Shown here one piece after another: positions 51,038-63,350 of a stretch of 64,000 bases of DNA. This stretch comes from Embiotoca jacksoni (Eukaryota; Chordata; Actinopteri; Embiotocidae). The position numbers were made by a program, and so were the translations under genes. Under the pieces are notes generated by a model. That model was not told where the DNA came from. It saw only the letters and a program-made list of their open reading frames with translations, and did no database searches. Numbering within the stretch: the first letter of the stretch is position 1; the number at the start of each line of letters is the position of its first letter. The DNA lies in assembly GCA_022577435.1 (NCBI GenBank), contig JAKOON010000033.1:62001-126000 (forward strand), given 5' to 3'.

Positions 51038-52630
51038 CTATCCTCTGTTCTTGGAGGACGTGCAGCAGGGCCACCAAATCAATGTCATGCCGAGAACACG
51101 TACGCGCATTCGTGCGGACGTGTGAGCATGTGTGAGGGTAAAGTGCAGTGCAGCTATGAGCCGCTGAACGTCTACACCCAACCGCTTCATCACCAGAGAT
51201 TAGACGGGAGACGAGAATGAGCTTTCATCCAACGGGCCTCATACAGAAATAACTCGTTTCCATGTCTGATTTCACACCCTCTTCACCGTGTTCACCGTTA
51301 TCACAAGCAAGATGTAAAATACGTCTAATTAATTCATGAAGCCGAGTGATTTGCAACCAGCCGCAGCTCGAGTTACATTTAAAAGGTGACTGTATCAACA
51401 AGTGTAATTAACTTCAGATTATATAATAAATCCAAACCATGAGGCTGTGATTTTAAAATGCTTTGCACGTACGTACGTGGTAAAACCGCGCATTAAAACC
51501 AATAAAAAAAAAGAATCGATGGAGGCGTAACTGACTCGTACATCACATTAATCACAGCCGAAGCAGATTAATCACAATGATTTTGTAGAGTGAAATGAAA
51601 CGAAACATTTTGCAGTGGGAGGAGGTGGTACACCAACAGTGAGGTGGGCAAAACTAAAGCTAAAAAACAAAGCTTATTGTCAGAATGTGTGGTTTCAATC
51701 TTTACCAATGCAACAACAGCAAAACATCATCAAGGAGCAATTACTGAAACTGCAGTGATGAGTGGAGAGCCTGAGGATGTCATATAGTCATTTTGGATAT
51801 TAAGATAAATTACAAGAGATTGGGCAGGATGCAAAATGTTAATTCTGTAAGCAAAAGCTGTTTTTTTATTACACATTGTCAATGGAAGAAATCGCTGCAG
51901 AAAGTGTGTAGGTTCACTTAAAGGTCACGTTTTATCAAAAAAAGTTTGTGTGTTTATGTGATCTCTTTTTTTGTTTGTTCTTTGGTCCTTTTCTAATATG
52001 TCGTAATGCTAGATTTATAAGTCGGACAATAAGTCCAGGACTTTATTGTTCTGTCCCTGACAAAATCTGATATGTTGTGTTTTCATATTACTATATTAGA
52101 TTACCGTCAATAAACCCAAGCTTTCGGTAGATGCTGCAGTGTAGTTTTTGTTGTGTGGATTTCTGCTTGGCATTTCAAAATTCATGCCGTTTTCATGTTT
52201 CATTTTGTGTGCTTGATGGCATGTCTTTGGGTTTAGGGAGTATTAATAGGACATAAGGATATGGTACTGCAGGAAAAGCATATTATTGACTGCAGGTTAA
52301 AGGAGGTTATCGCTTTGTCGATGTGGCAGGTGTTGTACTTATTGAGCCAGGCTACCCGGTTAAGTACGGACTCAACTAACAGTCGATGTTAGCTCACAAA
52401 CACAATCGGACTAATGCTAGTAAATATTCAGAGACTGCTGTGTGTTTTCCTCACCGACTGCTCCTTCTGCAACCAAAATGTAAAATCTGTCATTCCCCAC
52501 AGTATATTATCTAATCACCACATGAATAATCTTTACAAACAAGACAATATCCTGCATAATTTCCCTGCTCTGATATTGTCAGCTTGTAGTACGTCTCATT
52601 ATTTTCACCATCGTTCCTCTGTAGACTGGT

Positions 52631-52658
52631 GGTGCTGTCCATGGGAGGTGGTGCTGAA
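52631..52658 (-). promoter_or_regulatory. split RE1 with widened spacing
   Basis: On the minus strand a perfect left half TTCAGCACC is followed by a 9-base spacer and a right half GGACAGCACC (9 of 10 against the ideal half). The canonical spacer is 2 bases. Adding 7 gives a centre-to-centre half-site distance of 18, inside the 16-19 range described for non-canonical REST sites in genome-wide binding studies. With a strong canonical site next to it, chance is an unlikely explanation. Confidence 0.75.
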
Positions 52659-52705
52659 ATTTCACCCTCCTCTGATTGCTGCCACCTCTCCCCCCTCCAG
52701 GCAGG

Positions 52706-52726
52706 AGCGCTGTCCGTGGTTCTGAA
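52706..52726 (-). promoter_or_regulatory. canonical RE1/NRSE (REST binding site)
   Basis: On the minus strand the left half-site is TTCAGAACC, the spacer is AC and the right half-site is GGACAGCGCT. All positions of the core consensus NTYAGMRCCNNRGMSAG are met, and 19 of 21 positions match the idealised RE1; one of the two differences (A for C in the left half) is an allowed variant. It lies 47 bases from the split site at 52631-52658, on the same strand. Confidence 0.87.
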
Positions 52727-52881
52727 TCAGCACTGAGCACAGAGGCTCTTCCCACAAAGACAGAAAAATAAGAATTTTGCTGGCTGGGTGGAGAGGCTTG
52801 GACCTCGTCTCTTCTGGGACTGTCTGCAAGAGGCAAACAAGGCAGCGTCTCAGCAGGCAGGAGGCTCCACGCCCTGTTTGC

Positions 52882-52908
52882 TTCAGAGCTGTCACATGTG
52901 ACAGCGTC
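52882..52908 (+). promoter_or_regulatory. possible weaker split RE1 overlapping a perfect palindrome
   Basis: On the plus strand a left half TTCAGAGCT (8 of 9 against the core) is followed by 8 bases and then TGACAGCGTC (8 of 10 against the right half). That gives a half-site distance of 17. The interval overlaps an 18-base perfect palindrome (52888-52905, gctgtcacatgtgacagc) with an E-box CACATGTG at its centre. Alone this would be weak; proximity to two better RE1s raises it. Confidence 0.4.
52888..52905. other. 18-bp perfect palindrome
   Basis: gctgtcacatgtgacagc equals its own reverse complement and has an E-box CACATGTG at its centre. It lies within the RE1 cluster. Confidence 0.9.
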
Positions 52909-53426
52909 ATCTAAAGAGAGAATGGGGGGGGGGGGGGTTGGAGGAGCTGGAAGCCTCAATATGTCCCTTAGATGGATACAAAACAGGATTGTGGTTTGAT
53001 GGGATATCGCCTGTCTCAAAAAATGATTTCTTTACTTTGCTCAGATGTGTGAACGTCTGAGGCAGCCAGCTGAATGTGCGATACAAAAGAGATGAGATTG
53101 CTTTTCAGCAAATCAAAGGACATCCCCTGTTATCTCCACACATTTCATCCCTGTGTTTTAAACATTCAGACCGACACATTGTGAATGTGCATCCAGTGGG
53201 ATCATGTGTGAAAAGAACGGCCGATCCCTGCTCATGAGAGGCCCGACCCCTCTCTCTCCATCCTGTCTTTCCCGGAGTAGAAAAGCCGGCCAATCAGAGT
53301 GGACGAGGCAATGAGTCACAGAGAGCGGACTGCATCCAGTGGACCGAAAAGGAGCTGCCTACCTGCCGCTCTGGGCAGGAAAGCAGGGACGTCCGTGTAT
53401 ATGTGGTGATCCGCTCACAACTCTTG

Positions 53427-53476
53427 CGTGCACGCACGCACGCGCGCACGCACACACACACACACACACACACACA
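53427..53476. repeat. CG/CA compound microsatellite
   Basis: Begins with gcgtgcacgcacgcacgcgcgc and passes into pure CA. The alternating purine-pyrimidine run with CG steps is a strong Z-DNA candidate. Confidence 0.93.
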
Positions 53477-55208
53477 GGAGAGGCTTGTACATTTATAAAT
53501 ATAGCGTTTCTCCCCTAAAAAAACAAAAAAAACACAAGTTTCCCGTCAAAGAGGATAATTCTCCTCTAACTCATCACACTTTTATGTTCTTTGATCTCTT
53601 TTTATGGAGCTTTATGAGACAAAGTCATCACTCTGAAATGCTGCCACTCAGGAGAACAGCCGCCGTAACACTTCAAGGTTGTGTGAAGGTCAGCAAATTG
53701 CCTGCATCCGTACAGTACAGTATGTCATTCAAGGCTGTTAAACAAAAACAACCGTTTGAATGAGAGCCTGAGACATTCATTAACTATTAATGCAAAGGGA
53801 GAGCTCACAGCTGGATACACACCACACCAAATTGGACTCGCACACACCGGTGTTCACATGACAATATTCTACCCCTACCTCCCCCCCCAAAAAAGGATTT
53901 AATTGTCCTCAAAGAGAATTAATCGTGTTAAATAGCTTCCACAAATTACTCCTGATTCTCCACATAAATCTAAAGGTAACAATGGACTGAATAAGATATT
54001 TCAGGTCCACTATTGAACGCACAAATCCATTTTTGAATGAGCCACAAAGGAACTGTGGATGTGAATAGGATTTATTGGACCTTGCAGGAGAATAAAGGGA
54101 CCTGGAAGGTGGTGGGAAAATGGGAGTCAAAATGGAAGTGAAATCCAAGTGAATTGCTTTTTGCGTCTGAGAAGACCGGAGCCGGGCAGAGGGCTCGTTC
54201 CAGCGCACGACAAATAGACAGGGGGCCCCATTTGAAATCTCCACAATCCATCAAGCCTTCAACCTTTTTCATGTTTCTAAATGAGAGAGAAGAGGGGGGG
54301 TATAAAAGTGCTAATGTTACTAAAGAACCGAGAAGCTTTGTTCAGCCTCTGGCTCGCTAGTCTGTCTTTGTTTAATAGTCTACTGTACCTCAGCACACAT
54401 GCATGCACGGAGGGAAGAGAGATCGACTAGTTCATTTCAGCTGGGATAATGAGGCCGGAGAGACGGAGAGGAAGAGATAAGGGACGACAAAGGGGAAATG
54501 ACAAACAGCAGGGAAGGCAGTACAGTGATTCGATTACAGTAGAACTTCTCATTAAATGACAAAGAAAGAAAGCCCAGGGTTAGGAAAGCCACAGTAGTGG
54601 ATACAGCTGCTAAATATGTCCCTTTTTCTGTGGGGCAGTAACTGTCTCCTCTGACTGTACTGCTGCCACGCTGAGCCCGAGGAGCAGCCATTGAGCTGGA
54701 GCTCGGCCTAACCCTCTGTGGGTGTCTGCTGCTTATTCCCCTCCCGTCACTGATGCCACGGATCCTATCAGCTGTGGAGCCACATGCCGCCAGGTCCCCA
54801 CGTTAAAGATGTAATTAGATTGCTGGCAAACTCATATTTTGACCGAGAAAAACTGAACACGTGTAGATTTGTAAGCGCTGATCACTAGGGAGAGGATGTA
54901 ACGTGACAAATTTGAGGGGAAAACAAGAACGAAAGACCATAAAAATTTATTTTAATAAAGCACTAGAAGCCTTTACACTTTCTCCAATATGAATCTAATT
55001 TAGGAAATGTGTTTTTTTTTTTTTTTTTGCTTCCCTTTTTAGTGCCTGTCATTGTAAATCTGACATCCTCTGACATCTGTCACCCTGGATGAGCTGCTGT
55101 CACAAAAGAAAGCTGCACCTCCTCCTCCGATATACGACCTGACTCTTCCAATCCCAGTTATAGTAGTGTCCTGCGAGCAATGTCTGCTTATATGCACACA
55201 GGCGCAGG

Positions 55209-55213
55209 CACGC

Positions 55214-55264
<51 letters not shown>

Positions 55265-55269
55265 CACAC
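55209..55269. repeat. CA microsatellite
   Basis: About 60 bases of CA with cg interruptions at both ends, roughly 390 bases from the candidate first exon at 55655. Confidence 0.95.
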
Positions 55270-55654
55270 CAGGCATGGCATTCATTGCATTATGTTTCAA
55301 AGCAGCAGCACAAAAGAAAGCTCTCTTTGCCATTTGACTGTATAACCATGTTATCACCATCTCCACACAGCCATCCTCCTCCTCTCTTCCTCTTTTCTTT
55401 TCTTTTTTTTAAATTTTCTTTTCTTTTTTTAAAAATCTCTTACCCGGCGACACGCTGTCTTTCCTGAGTCCTCTTCACAATCCCAGAAAAGGGGGTTCAG
55501 ACAAGTTCTGCTTCTTTTTTTTTTTTGCCGAGCGGGGCTTGATGTGACACTTTGAGGGGGGAAAAAAAGAAAAAGAAAAAAAAAATCAGTGGCTAAAAAA
55601 GCAATGTCCTCCTCTTTTCTTTTTTCACACGGAAGCTCAAGAAAAAGCACTCAC

Positions 55655-55960
55655 GATCGCACACTTGAACACCCAGTCAACAGCTCTGGCAAGCGAGCAG
55701 CTCGCTATTCCTTCCTCCTCTCTTCCCTCTCTCCCTCTCTCTCTCTCTATCCGTCTCCGTGACACTCGCCTCCTCTCCTCCCGCCCACCTACTCCAGCGC
55801 CCTCCCCCGACTTCTCTCTCTCCCCCCTCTACCTCTCCCTCCCTCGCTTGCTCTTCTTCTTTTTCTTCTGTCAGACAAAACGCACACATCCCCTTTATCT
55901 CTCAGCTCACTATTTTCTGACACCCCCTCCCCCCTCCCCGCGCCCCCCGCTCCGTGAAAA
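55655..55960 (-). promoter_or_regulatory. candidate syt1 first non-coding exon and promoter
   Basis: Read on the minus strand this is strongly purine-rich (GGGAGA, GAGAGA and GGAGG runs), contains a GC-box core gggcggg near 55785, and becomes ordinary sequence before a consensus donor GATC|GTGAGT, which starts at 55654. A TATA-less, GA-rich leader ending in a good donor fits the first exon of a neuronal gene, and syt1 must have an upstream exon. There is no transcript evidence in the sequence. The 50.3-kb and 46.1-kb segments are rival candidates. Confidence 0.35.
55690..55960. repeat. polypyrimidine-polypurine block
   Basis: The plus strand is almost wholly C and T over about 130 bases (55700-55865), including (CT)n at 55728-55749. 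Such blocks can form triplex DNA. It overlaps the candidate first exon on the minus strand. Confidence 0.75.
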
Positions 55961-57034
55961 CAAATATCAGTCGGTGGTACCATTAGACGAGCATCTCCAC
56001 ACACCGTCTACAAACTTATTCTCAGGTTTGCGGAGCATTTCGGGGAGGGGGAGCGGGGGAGGGGGAAGAGGTATTTTTTCCTCTCGGAATAAGACAAAGG
56101 CTAATAACATCACATGTTGTGAGTAATGAATAAACCTAATGAGGCTTTCATACTGTACGTGATTACAGTGAGGACTCCCTTTCACCATGTCTCCCCGTCT
56201 CTTCCCCCGTCTCTCCTCATAAAAGTCTCGCTCGTCTATCCGATGCCGCTCAGGTCCCGTTCTGCAGACAGCCAGTCAAGGGCATTCCCAGAGTAAGTGT
56301 ATGCCAATGCTCCGCCTGGAGGAGCCGCCTCGCGTCCCCCCCCTTGACACTCGGCTCGACCAGATGTGGCACTCGGCTCTCCTAGGGAGGGGGCAGCAGA
56401 TGCAAAGGCAAAGGAGGTCCGGCAGCAAAAAAAAAATAAAAATCTGCCAAGCAGTCAAGTCTCCACTTCAGTGGACACGGTCGGGTCAACAGCATCTGAT
56501 CTGAAGGAGGATGTTCAGAAGTACTGTGGCCTACTTCCAGGTTTAGTTTGAAGCCACGAGAAGATGCTGTTAACGACAAAGAGCTGTAATAATATAACGA
56601 TAATACAACGTGGACATTTTCTACATTATTAGAGGGAAAGCACATTATGGATTCACAGTGGACCTCATTAATTAATCACCATTTGTTTACATGGTGACTC
56701 ATGGCCATTACATGCCCGGGCTTGTACAGAATAGAGCAGCATACAGTGTATGTAAAAGAGAATTTGTAATTATTGTTCCTGGTGAATTTCCTGAGTAACT
56801 TCCACCGCTCACTTTGAGTAAAAGACAAAAACCTCTTTTAAGGATACATGCATGAAAGCTTCAGTTAAGATCAGCGGTTGGTAAATGTTCATTTTCAGGA
56901 CACCGACGCATTCAGTCACTCCGCTATTGTCTGAAACGCCTTTTCAACTTCTTTAATTACGGCAGCAGTGTTTCCTTTTTTACACATTTTGTCCTTTACC
57001 TCCTAATATGCTTCCATTAAGAGCTGTTGCTCTC

Positions 57035-57245
57035 TCTCTGTACAGTAGGCGTGGTCTTTTGAAGCCGTGAATACGCATTTTATCCAAACTAATTACACCT
57101 GGCCTGACGTAGCCACGCCCGTTTAGTCCGCCTTTGTAACCAGGAACTGTATTAAACCAGGATGCTCAGCCTAGACGAGATCAACCCAGGCTTTATTCTG
57201 TTATCCTGGATTTCTTAATTCTGCTTTTGTGAAACAGCCTTGTGG
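57035..57245. repeat. possible interspersed repeat
   Basis: Phrases such as 'taaaccaggatgctcagcct', 'ctttattctgttatcctgg' and 'gtgaaacagcc', with 'ccaggat' and 'atcctgg' in opposite orientations, resemble a dispersed fish repeat. The call rests on recognition of the pattern only. Confidence 0.3.
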
Positions 57246-57878
57246 TTTGTTATAAAAGGTGAAGCTGTAGTTTAGTGATTCAATTTAAAAATAAGTGAGG
57301 AGACTGGAACAGAAAAATACATGTGACATGATGCAGGGCTGGTGGTGGGATTAGACTTGAGACTAATATAGGGAAAATTAAACCTTGACCATTATGAAAA
57401 CCTAACACAAAATCAAACAACATTTCCGCAGCGGGTACTGCACTCCTTGATGCGTCATCTCTCATCCAATCAATCCTCTCCCCAGGAAATCCTTAAATTT
57501 ACCTTTAACGTTTGCTTGTTTTGTCTATCCGAAATAATTAAGAGAACGGCATCTATTTTCTACTCTGCTGCACATCTGTGAGCTGCGAGAGCTCAGGAAG
57601 TCTACAGCAAACTGATTCTGCGAGATACGGGACTGCGGGCGTGGACAGATGTCTGTATACGTCTATGGAGAGACCCAACCTGTAAATAAAGTGCATGGGC
57701 TGATAAAGCACAATGAGACACATGGCACTGTTGACAACACACACAGAAAAGCTAACAGGCATGTAGCCGGGACAGAGGAAAGGTAAACAGGCACTCTGTG
57801 TTAATGATTACAAACTAACACCCTGTCTGGACTCTACACAGCTTGCCTCCTCTCTGTACACAAGCTTTGGTTCACTGC

Positions 57879-57979
<101 letters not shown>

Positions 57980-59234
57980 TTGTGTGGTGCGGCTGGCTTT
58001 GGGGGCATCGATTGCGAGATAAGGTGATGTGGCCGTGGCAGATTTGTGGCTCAGCAGTCTTATGGTTCGACCCTAATGAGCAGCGGAAGAGGTGCTGCCA
58101 TGCTGAGCGGTGCAGGCCGTCCTCCGTGGAGAATATCTGTTGTCTCGCCAAACGAAGTCGGCTGTATACACACATCTCAGCGCCAGCACAGGCCATCCGC
58201 TATCACAGCTCAGGGGCTCGAACACCTCCGACACCTCCGCGCTTATCTCCCTTGCAAACTGGCTGGAAGATAATAGTTTTGGGCCAAACAACTTCTCCGA
58301 GAAGGAGAGTAAACATTCTGGAAAGTCGACATACTGTACGAGTTGTTTAGAGATTAATGCTGGTCTAAACAGAAAAAAAATAATGCAGGCAGCTGTGTGA
58401 CGGCTGAACTGGGTCTCAGGGTGCAGATTATGGCCCTCGGTGAGCTCTAAAAAGTGCAGCACAAATCTGTGACTGTTAAAACAACCACCGGCCCAACTCT
58501 GAAACACTGCGAGAAGAAAGTTTGTACTGTTTGCACATCCTATTTTCTGCTGGAGAAGATTAGCATTTCTTCTACTAAATGGAAACCTTGAGTGATAGGC
58601 TTATATTCATAATCCAATAAATTCTCACTTTATTTGGTATCGATGGTATCTCAGAGAATCAGTGCTATATACTGTAATCCATTTAATCTGCCGTTGAAAG
58701 TTTTTTAGAACTGGGAAGTTGTATTTTACAGTGACAGAAACAGAACCTGACGAAGCTAAGAAGACCTTTTAACTTCATTTAAATAAATAGAGAACAATGT
58801 CAGAAAACTCCTTTACTGCAGCTTGTGTTCGGGGATACTGTTTGAGTCTTATTTTGGTATTTATTCACTTGGTGTTGAAGAGAATGATGTGTTTACTCTG
58901 CAGTTTTGTTGCCGTATTACCATTTCCTAGCATGCCCTGTAACTTTTGAGGATAAAGAAACCAAATTAAATCAATGTACTGGGCAGAAATTATATTTACT
59001 TTTGTTAAAACATGCAGCTTTGGAACATTTCAATGAAGACATAATGATACATGAATGGAGTTGATTCAAAACCATAAGTGTACAAGGTAGGAACTCAATA
59101 TATACCTATCACAGTCGCGAAGGGCCATACATTGGCTTATAACAAAGTTTTCATGCAGCATTATTTGTTCCACACACTGTATATGTATATTATTTTGCCG
59201 TTATAAACCTTTTTAATGTGATAAAGGTTTTACT

Positions 59235-59400
59235 CCACCAGTGTCAAATAAAACATACTTTTAAGTGTTGACTGTTAACACTGTGAGTGACTTCACATTG
59301 AATCAACTCGAGGTAGGAGTTAAATTTTACTCCTAATGGATGAGTGTTTTAACACCTATTAGAGTTCAGGTTAACTCCTGAAAAGGAGTGAAGAAAAAAA
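59235..59400. repeat. probable interspersed repeat with inverted aactcc/ggagtt motifs
   Basis: The motif ggagttaa and its complement ttaactcc alternate several times (near 59316, 59327, 59373, 59386), along with tgttaacac and gttttaacac. This phased pattern suggests a short non-autonomous repeat. An A13 run follows. Family unknown to me. Confidence 0.4.
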
Positions 59401-62400
59401 AAAAAAGATTAACTTGAAAATAACTTCATTCACTCTGCTTCAGAGTGTATTCAATGGTCTCCCATGGAAACTCAAACAGGTGATTTGAACCCACATTGAG
59501 TTTATTCTAAAGACCAGAATTTGTTGTCAGGATGAGAAATGAGAAATTCAGTGAAGATGAACCACAGAAATAATAAGGATAGCACCAAAAAACAACCTTC
59601 AAAATGTTACCCAGTGCTTACAGGTGTTTTATACATCTTTAATTAAATGTAATTGAACACACTGTACAGTATAACAGCCTAGAGAGAGCTCTCCCTATAT
59701 TAACATTAGGAACCATGCCTGCCATTAATTAAGAGAGAAATGATAAAAAAAAAAAAAAGAGAACATAATGACCACAAAGCATTTTTAAAACAATGCACCA
59801 GCACTAACACGAGGCCAACAAAACCATTTTAATTCGAACAAAAGATGACCCTTTATCAAACAAACATTATGTCCCATGTCTGTTTGCAACAGTAACCTCT
59901 ATTTTCTCTGTTGCTGCAGAGGGTGATGGACACTTCACACTTCAACATTTCCAAAGAAACGGACAGGGACTATGAACAGAAATGTTTCCAGGCAGGAAGC
60001 TGTCTCTGGTCAGCCTGGATTGAACAAGAAAGGAAGAGAGACTAGGAGAGATCAACAGTGTGAAAGAGGAACGAAAAGGGCGAAATGGCATTTAAGAAGA
60101 AAAAAGGCGGTGAAATAAAAGGAGATGGGTGAACAAAGGGGCCAATTTCACAAATGTCAGGAGCATTTGAATGGTCACCCTCCGACACTGCAAATTATTG
60201 GTCTTATTCAGCCACTAAGAGAGAGAACAGGAGCTTTTGGAGTCAGAAGTACCTTTTGTAACTCATCTATACAATCCTTTAATGGCTCAAATTGAATTGC
60301 ATTGGGACGACAGAGTAAAACCTAAAAAGTAATACGGTAAATGGTAGAAAGTCCTTAAGGCTTTACATTTTGGAACAACTCCAGCCCTGTTATTCAGAGC
60401 AACAAACACAACATGAAAGCTATTTTTTTTGGAAGAATGGCAAGTCCAAAAGCAGAGTTTATGTCACTCAGTATCCAGGAAAGTAATTAAGTCATGGGTA
60501 TATATATTCATAGTTTTATAATGTATATTTATACAGGCACAGAGGCAAAGGGACATTTTCCTGATAAGAATCATGCAGTCGCATTGTGGATGAAAAACAA
60601 GGTGACTTTGAATCTGCCCACAAGCATGAATTCAATTTTAAAAAGACATCATCATCTGGCCGTAGATGCAGACTCACAACTCACTACATTTCTTCACTTT
60701 ACAAATTTTACTGCAGTTTAAAAATGGGTTCATTCACACCTTTCCCTCCGTCCTCCTGCATTCCACTTAGTTCCATCCATCCAATCACTGCCTTCTGTTA
60801 CATCAAAAGAGGGTTCTTTCCCTAATTTCCCATCTTGCTCACCTCACCTCCACCCCAACTCCACCTGAGGGGTGAGGACTCGTTATTGAGGCAGAGGCAC
60901 TTCCCGCAGAGCGCTCTGTTAGGATCTAAGGAGAAAGTTTTGGGTGTGAGACTCAGTCACACCATCAAAGCAGTCTGCACCAAAACTTTCTCAATAAAAT
61001 GAGTCATCTCCTGTTGTGAAGTTGCTTCTAGCCGAACTGTCTAGTACTCAGAAGGGCACTAAATGAGCTCTTAACAGTAAACTGTCTCTAGCGCACATGA
61101 ATTATATTCATTCGGGAAATACTTATGTCAGCCAACTCCAGGAAAAACATTTCACAGAAATTGACAGAGAGGCAAGATCTCCTGTCGCAAGTTCGCGACC
61201 TCGACCGTCTTGTTTCTTTCCGTTTTTTTCCATTTCCTCACTACTAAAAATGCAACTGTTGCAAGTAACTCACCATCACTGTCGTCATTAATGTCTTAAG
61301 ATGCTAAAAAATTATATCCAGCAAGGAAAAAGTCTGAAAAGCAGGCAGGTAAAAGAGAAGTACAGAGATGTTACACCGTCTCGTCTGGTTGCTTCGGTGC
61401 ATCCCGACAGGTTTCGGGATGTTGCAGACTGAAGAATTGTGAGGAGTAACAAGTTTGAAATGATCTCACGTGAATCTTTGGTTTGAACTGGCCCCAAAAA
61501 GTTTTGTGGGAAAAGACAGGAACATCTATCGATACCGTGTGATAACACCAGTCAAAGAAATATTCAATGTTTATTACCACCAGTCATGAACCACAAGACA
61601 CTTGGCAGTGCCTTAAGTCACAAAATGTGCATCCCTGATTAACAATATCATTGATCTGTGCAGATATTACTCAAATTCTGAGTCCACTCGGTGAAGTCGC
61701 ACTTTTTGCCAGTTTTAATGCACTCAAGTTGTATTTCCCTGACCCGCCCAGAGTATCCACTAATAATTCTCTCCGAGACACAGACATGCACTTCCAAATG
61801 GAAGAAAGTAGCCCTAATTACAGCTAATGCTCTCATTTAATCTCTGTGTCTTTCTCTGTGTCTTTCTCTGATTCCCCCACCCCCCCTCCTCCCCACCATC
61901 TCTCTCTCTCCACCGCAGGCAGGAAGCTGCCACGAATCACTTACAGCTTTATCAGCGGATAAGTGGCTTTTCAAATATGGAGCTATTCAGAGAACTCTTT
62001 TCAGTACGCACAGGTGCTCCTTTTCACCGCCACGCGCCTCCTCGCTACTGTACACAGACTCCCACCTACACACAGACACACAAACATACGCCGCACAAAG
62101 TTACACACAGAACACCTGCCGGGGTCGGCGACACTTGCCAATGGCGCTGATGTCACACAGATGTTTGGCTGGCTTCTGAGGTTACGAACAGGACGGCAGA
62201 AGAGCTGCTTGTTTTCCCCAAAGTTTCCATTCTTAAACCGCTGACGACTTCAGAGGGTTATAATGTTATTTTAAGCAAAAGAAAAAAAAATATGATTGTA
62301 AATGTTTTAACCATTCAGCTACAAATTACATATACTCAGATTCCATTATCCGTTCAGAGAATTTCTATTGTTCGAGCTTTTGTTTGATCCTCTAATTTCC

Positions 62401-62829
62401 ACTGTTCTCAGTTTTTATTTTTTTGATGTTATAAAACTAATTTTTTGTTATTTCTTCGACATTTATCACTATTATCTTGTCAAGTTAAATTATCATGGTG
62501 TGCATTCGATGCCTTGAAACACCGTGCTGGAGCATAACAACAGGAACTCTGAAGAGATTGTCAAAAATAATTGTATTTTGTTATTGGAAAATCTATTCCA
62601 ACTCGATACAAAGAAGCCAATAAGGATATTTTGAAAAGCGAAATGTAAAATTTGACATTTTTTGATTGAAAGGAGTGACTAACATGGCTGAAGCAATTTT
62701 CAAAACATCATGAATTCTAATGGAAAAAAAAAATCCCTGTAATGGTTTTCGGGTTCAGCAAACTAATAATGTTGTTGTTAATAATAATAATGTTAGTGCT
62801 TTTGAATGAGAAAATCTGAAGAACAACTT

Positions 62830-63350
62830 TAAGAAAATTTCTTCAAACCTGGCACAGACGTTGACTTGGTCCCAAAGATAAGATGATTAGATTTTGAGGG
62901 TTAAAGGTCAAGTAACTATGATCTAACCTCTCTCCCATCTGTCTGTCCAATTCTCGTTTCCATTATCTCAGGAATTAATCTCAAAAAATAATTGCAATTT
63001 GGCACAAACGTGACTCGGCCTTAATAATGAGATCTGTCCCGTTTTTGTGAATGCAAAATGTAAACAACACATTGAGGGACAAATTTGGCACAAACATTCA
63101 CTTGGACTTAAGGATGAAGTGAATAGACTTTGGAGGCCAAAGGTCAACGTGACCTTACAAAACACATCTGTGGCCATAACTCCAGAAATCATACAATAAT
63201 TATGAAAATATTTCACACAAATGTCGAATAGGATAAATTAGTAACGTGATGACATTTTGACCTTCTGCAAACCCCTTTTCTGGCCATTATCCAACACCAT
63301 AACTCGGGAACGATTGTGAAGGCAAGATTGTGACCATATTAAACATTAAG
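62830..63350. repeat. diverged fish tandem repeat
   Basis: Related blocks start near 62845, 62995 and 63081, each with the phrase 'ggcacaaacg/att…acttgg', followed by 'aggatgaagtgaatagactttgg', 'aaaggtcaacgtgacct' and 'ggccataactccagaa'. These phrases recognisably belong to a widespread teleost tandem or dispersed repeat. Copies are diverged and of unequal length (about 90-150 bases). Confidence 0.65.

Larger units (their letters stand above)
32190..52630 (-). other. non-coding 5' region of syt1, middle part
   Basis: Lies between the canonical RE1 at 32.2 kb and the RE1 cluster at 52.6 kb. It holds an A25 run (33009-33033), a repeat tail near 35.6 kb, fish repeats at 38.7 and 40.9 kb, a large foldback element (41302-41998), a GT array (44154-44210), CpG-rich segments at 46.1 and 50.3 kb, a G14 run (48052-48065) and a CA run (48541-48566). 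No protein gene is supported on either strand. Confidence 0.55.

Noticed and set aside
54300..54307. TATA-box-like tataaaag on the plus strand after a G-run
   Set aside because: Opposite strand to the only gene and no coding sequence or donor follows convincingly.
55665..56126. 153-codon Ser/Pro/Leu-rich frame on the plus strand
   Set aside because: A product of the polypyrimidine block; low complexity.
58060..58080. ggttcgaccc resembling a tRNA B box
   Set aside because: No A box, no cloverleaf stems around it.
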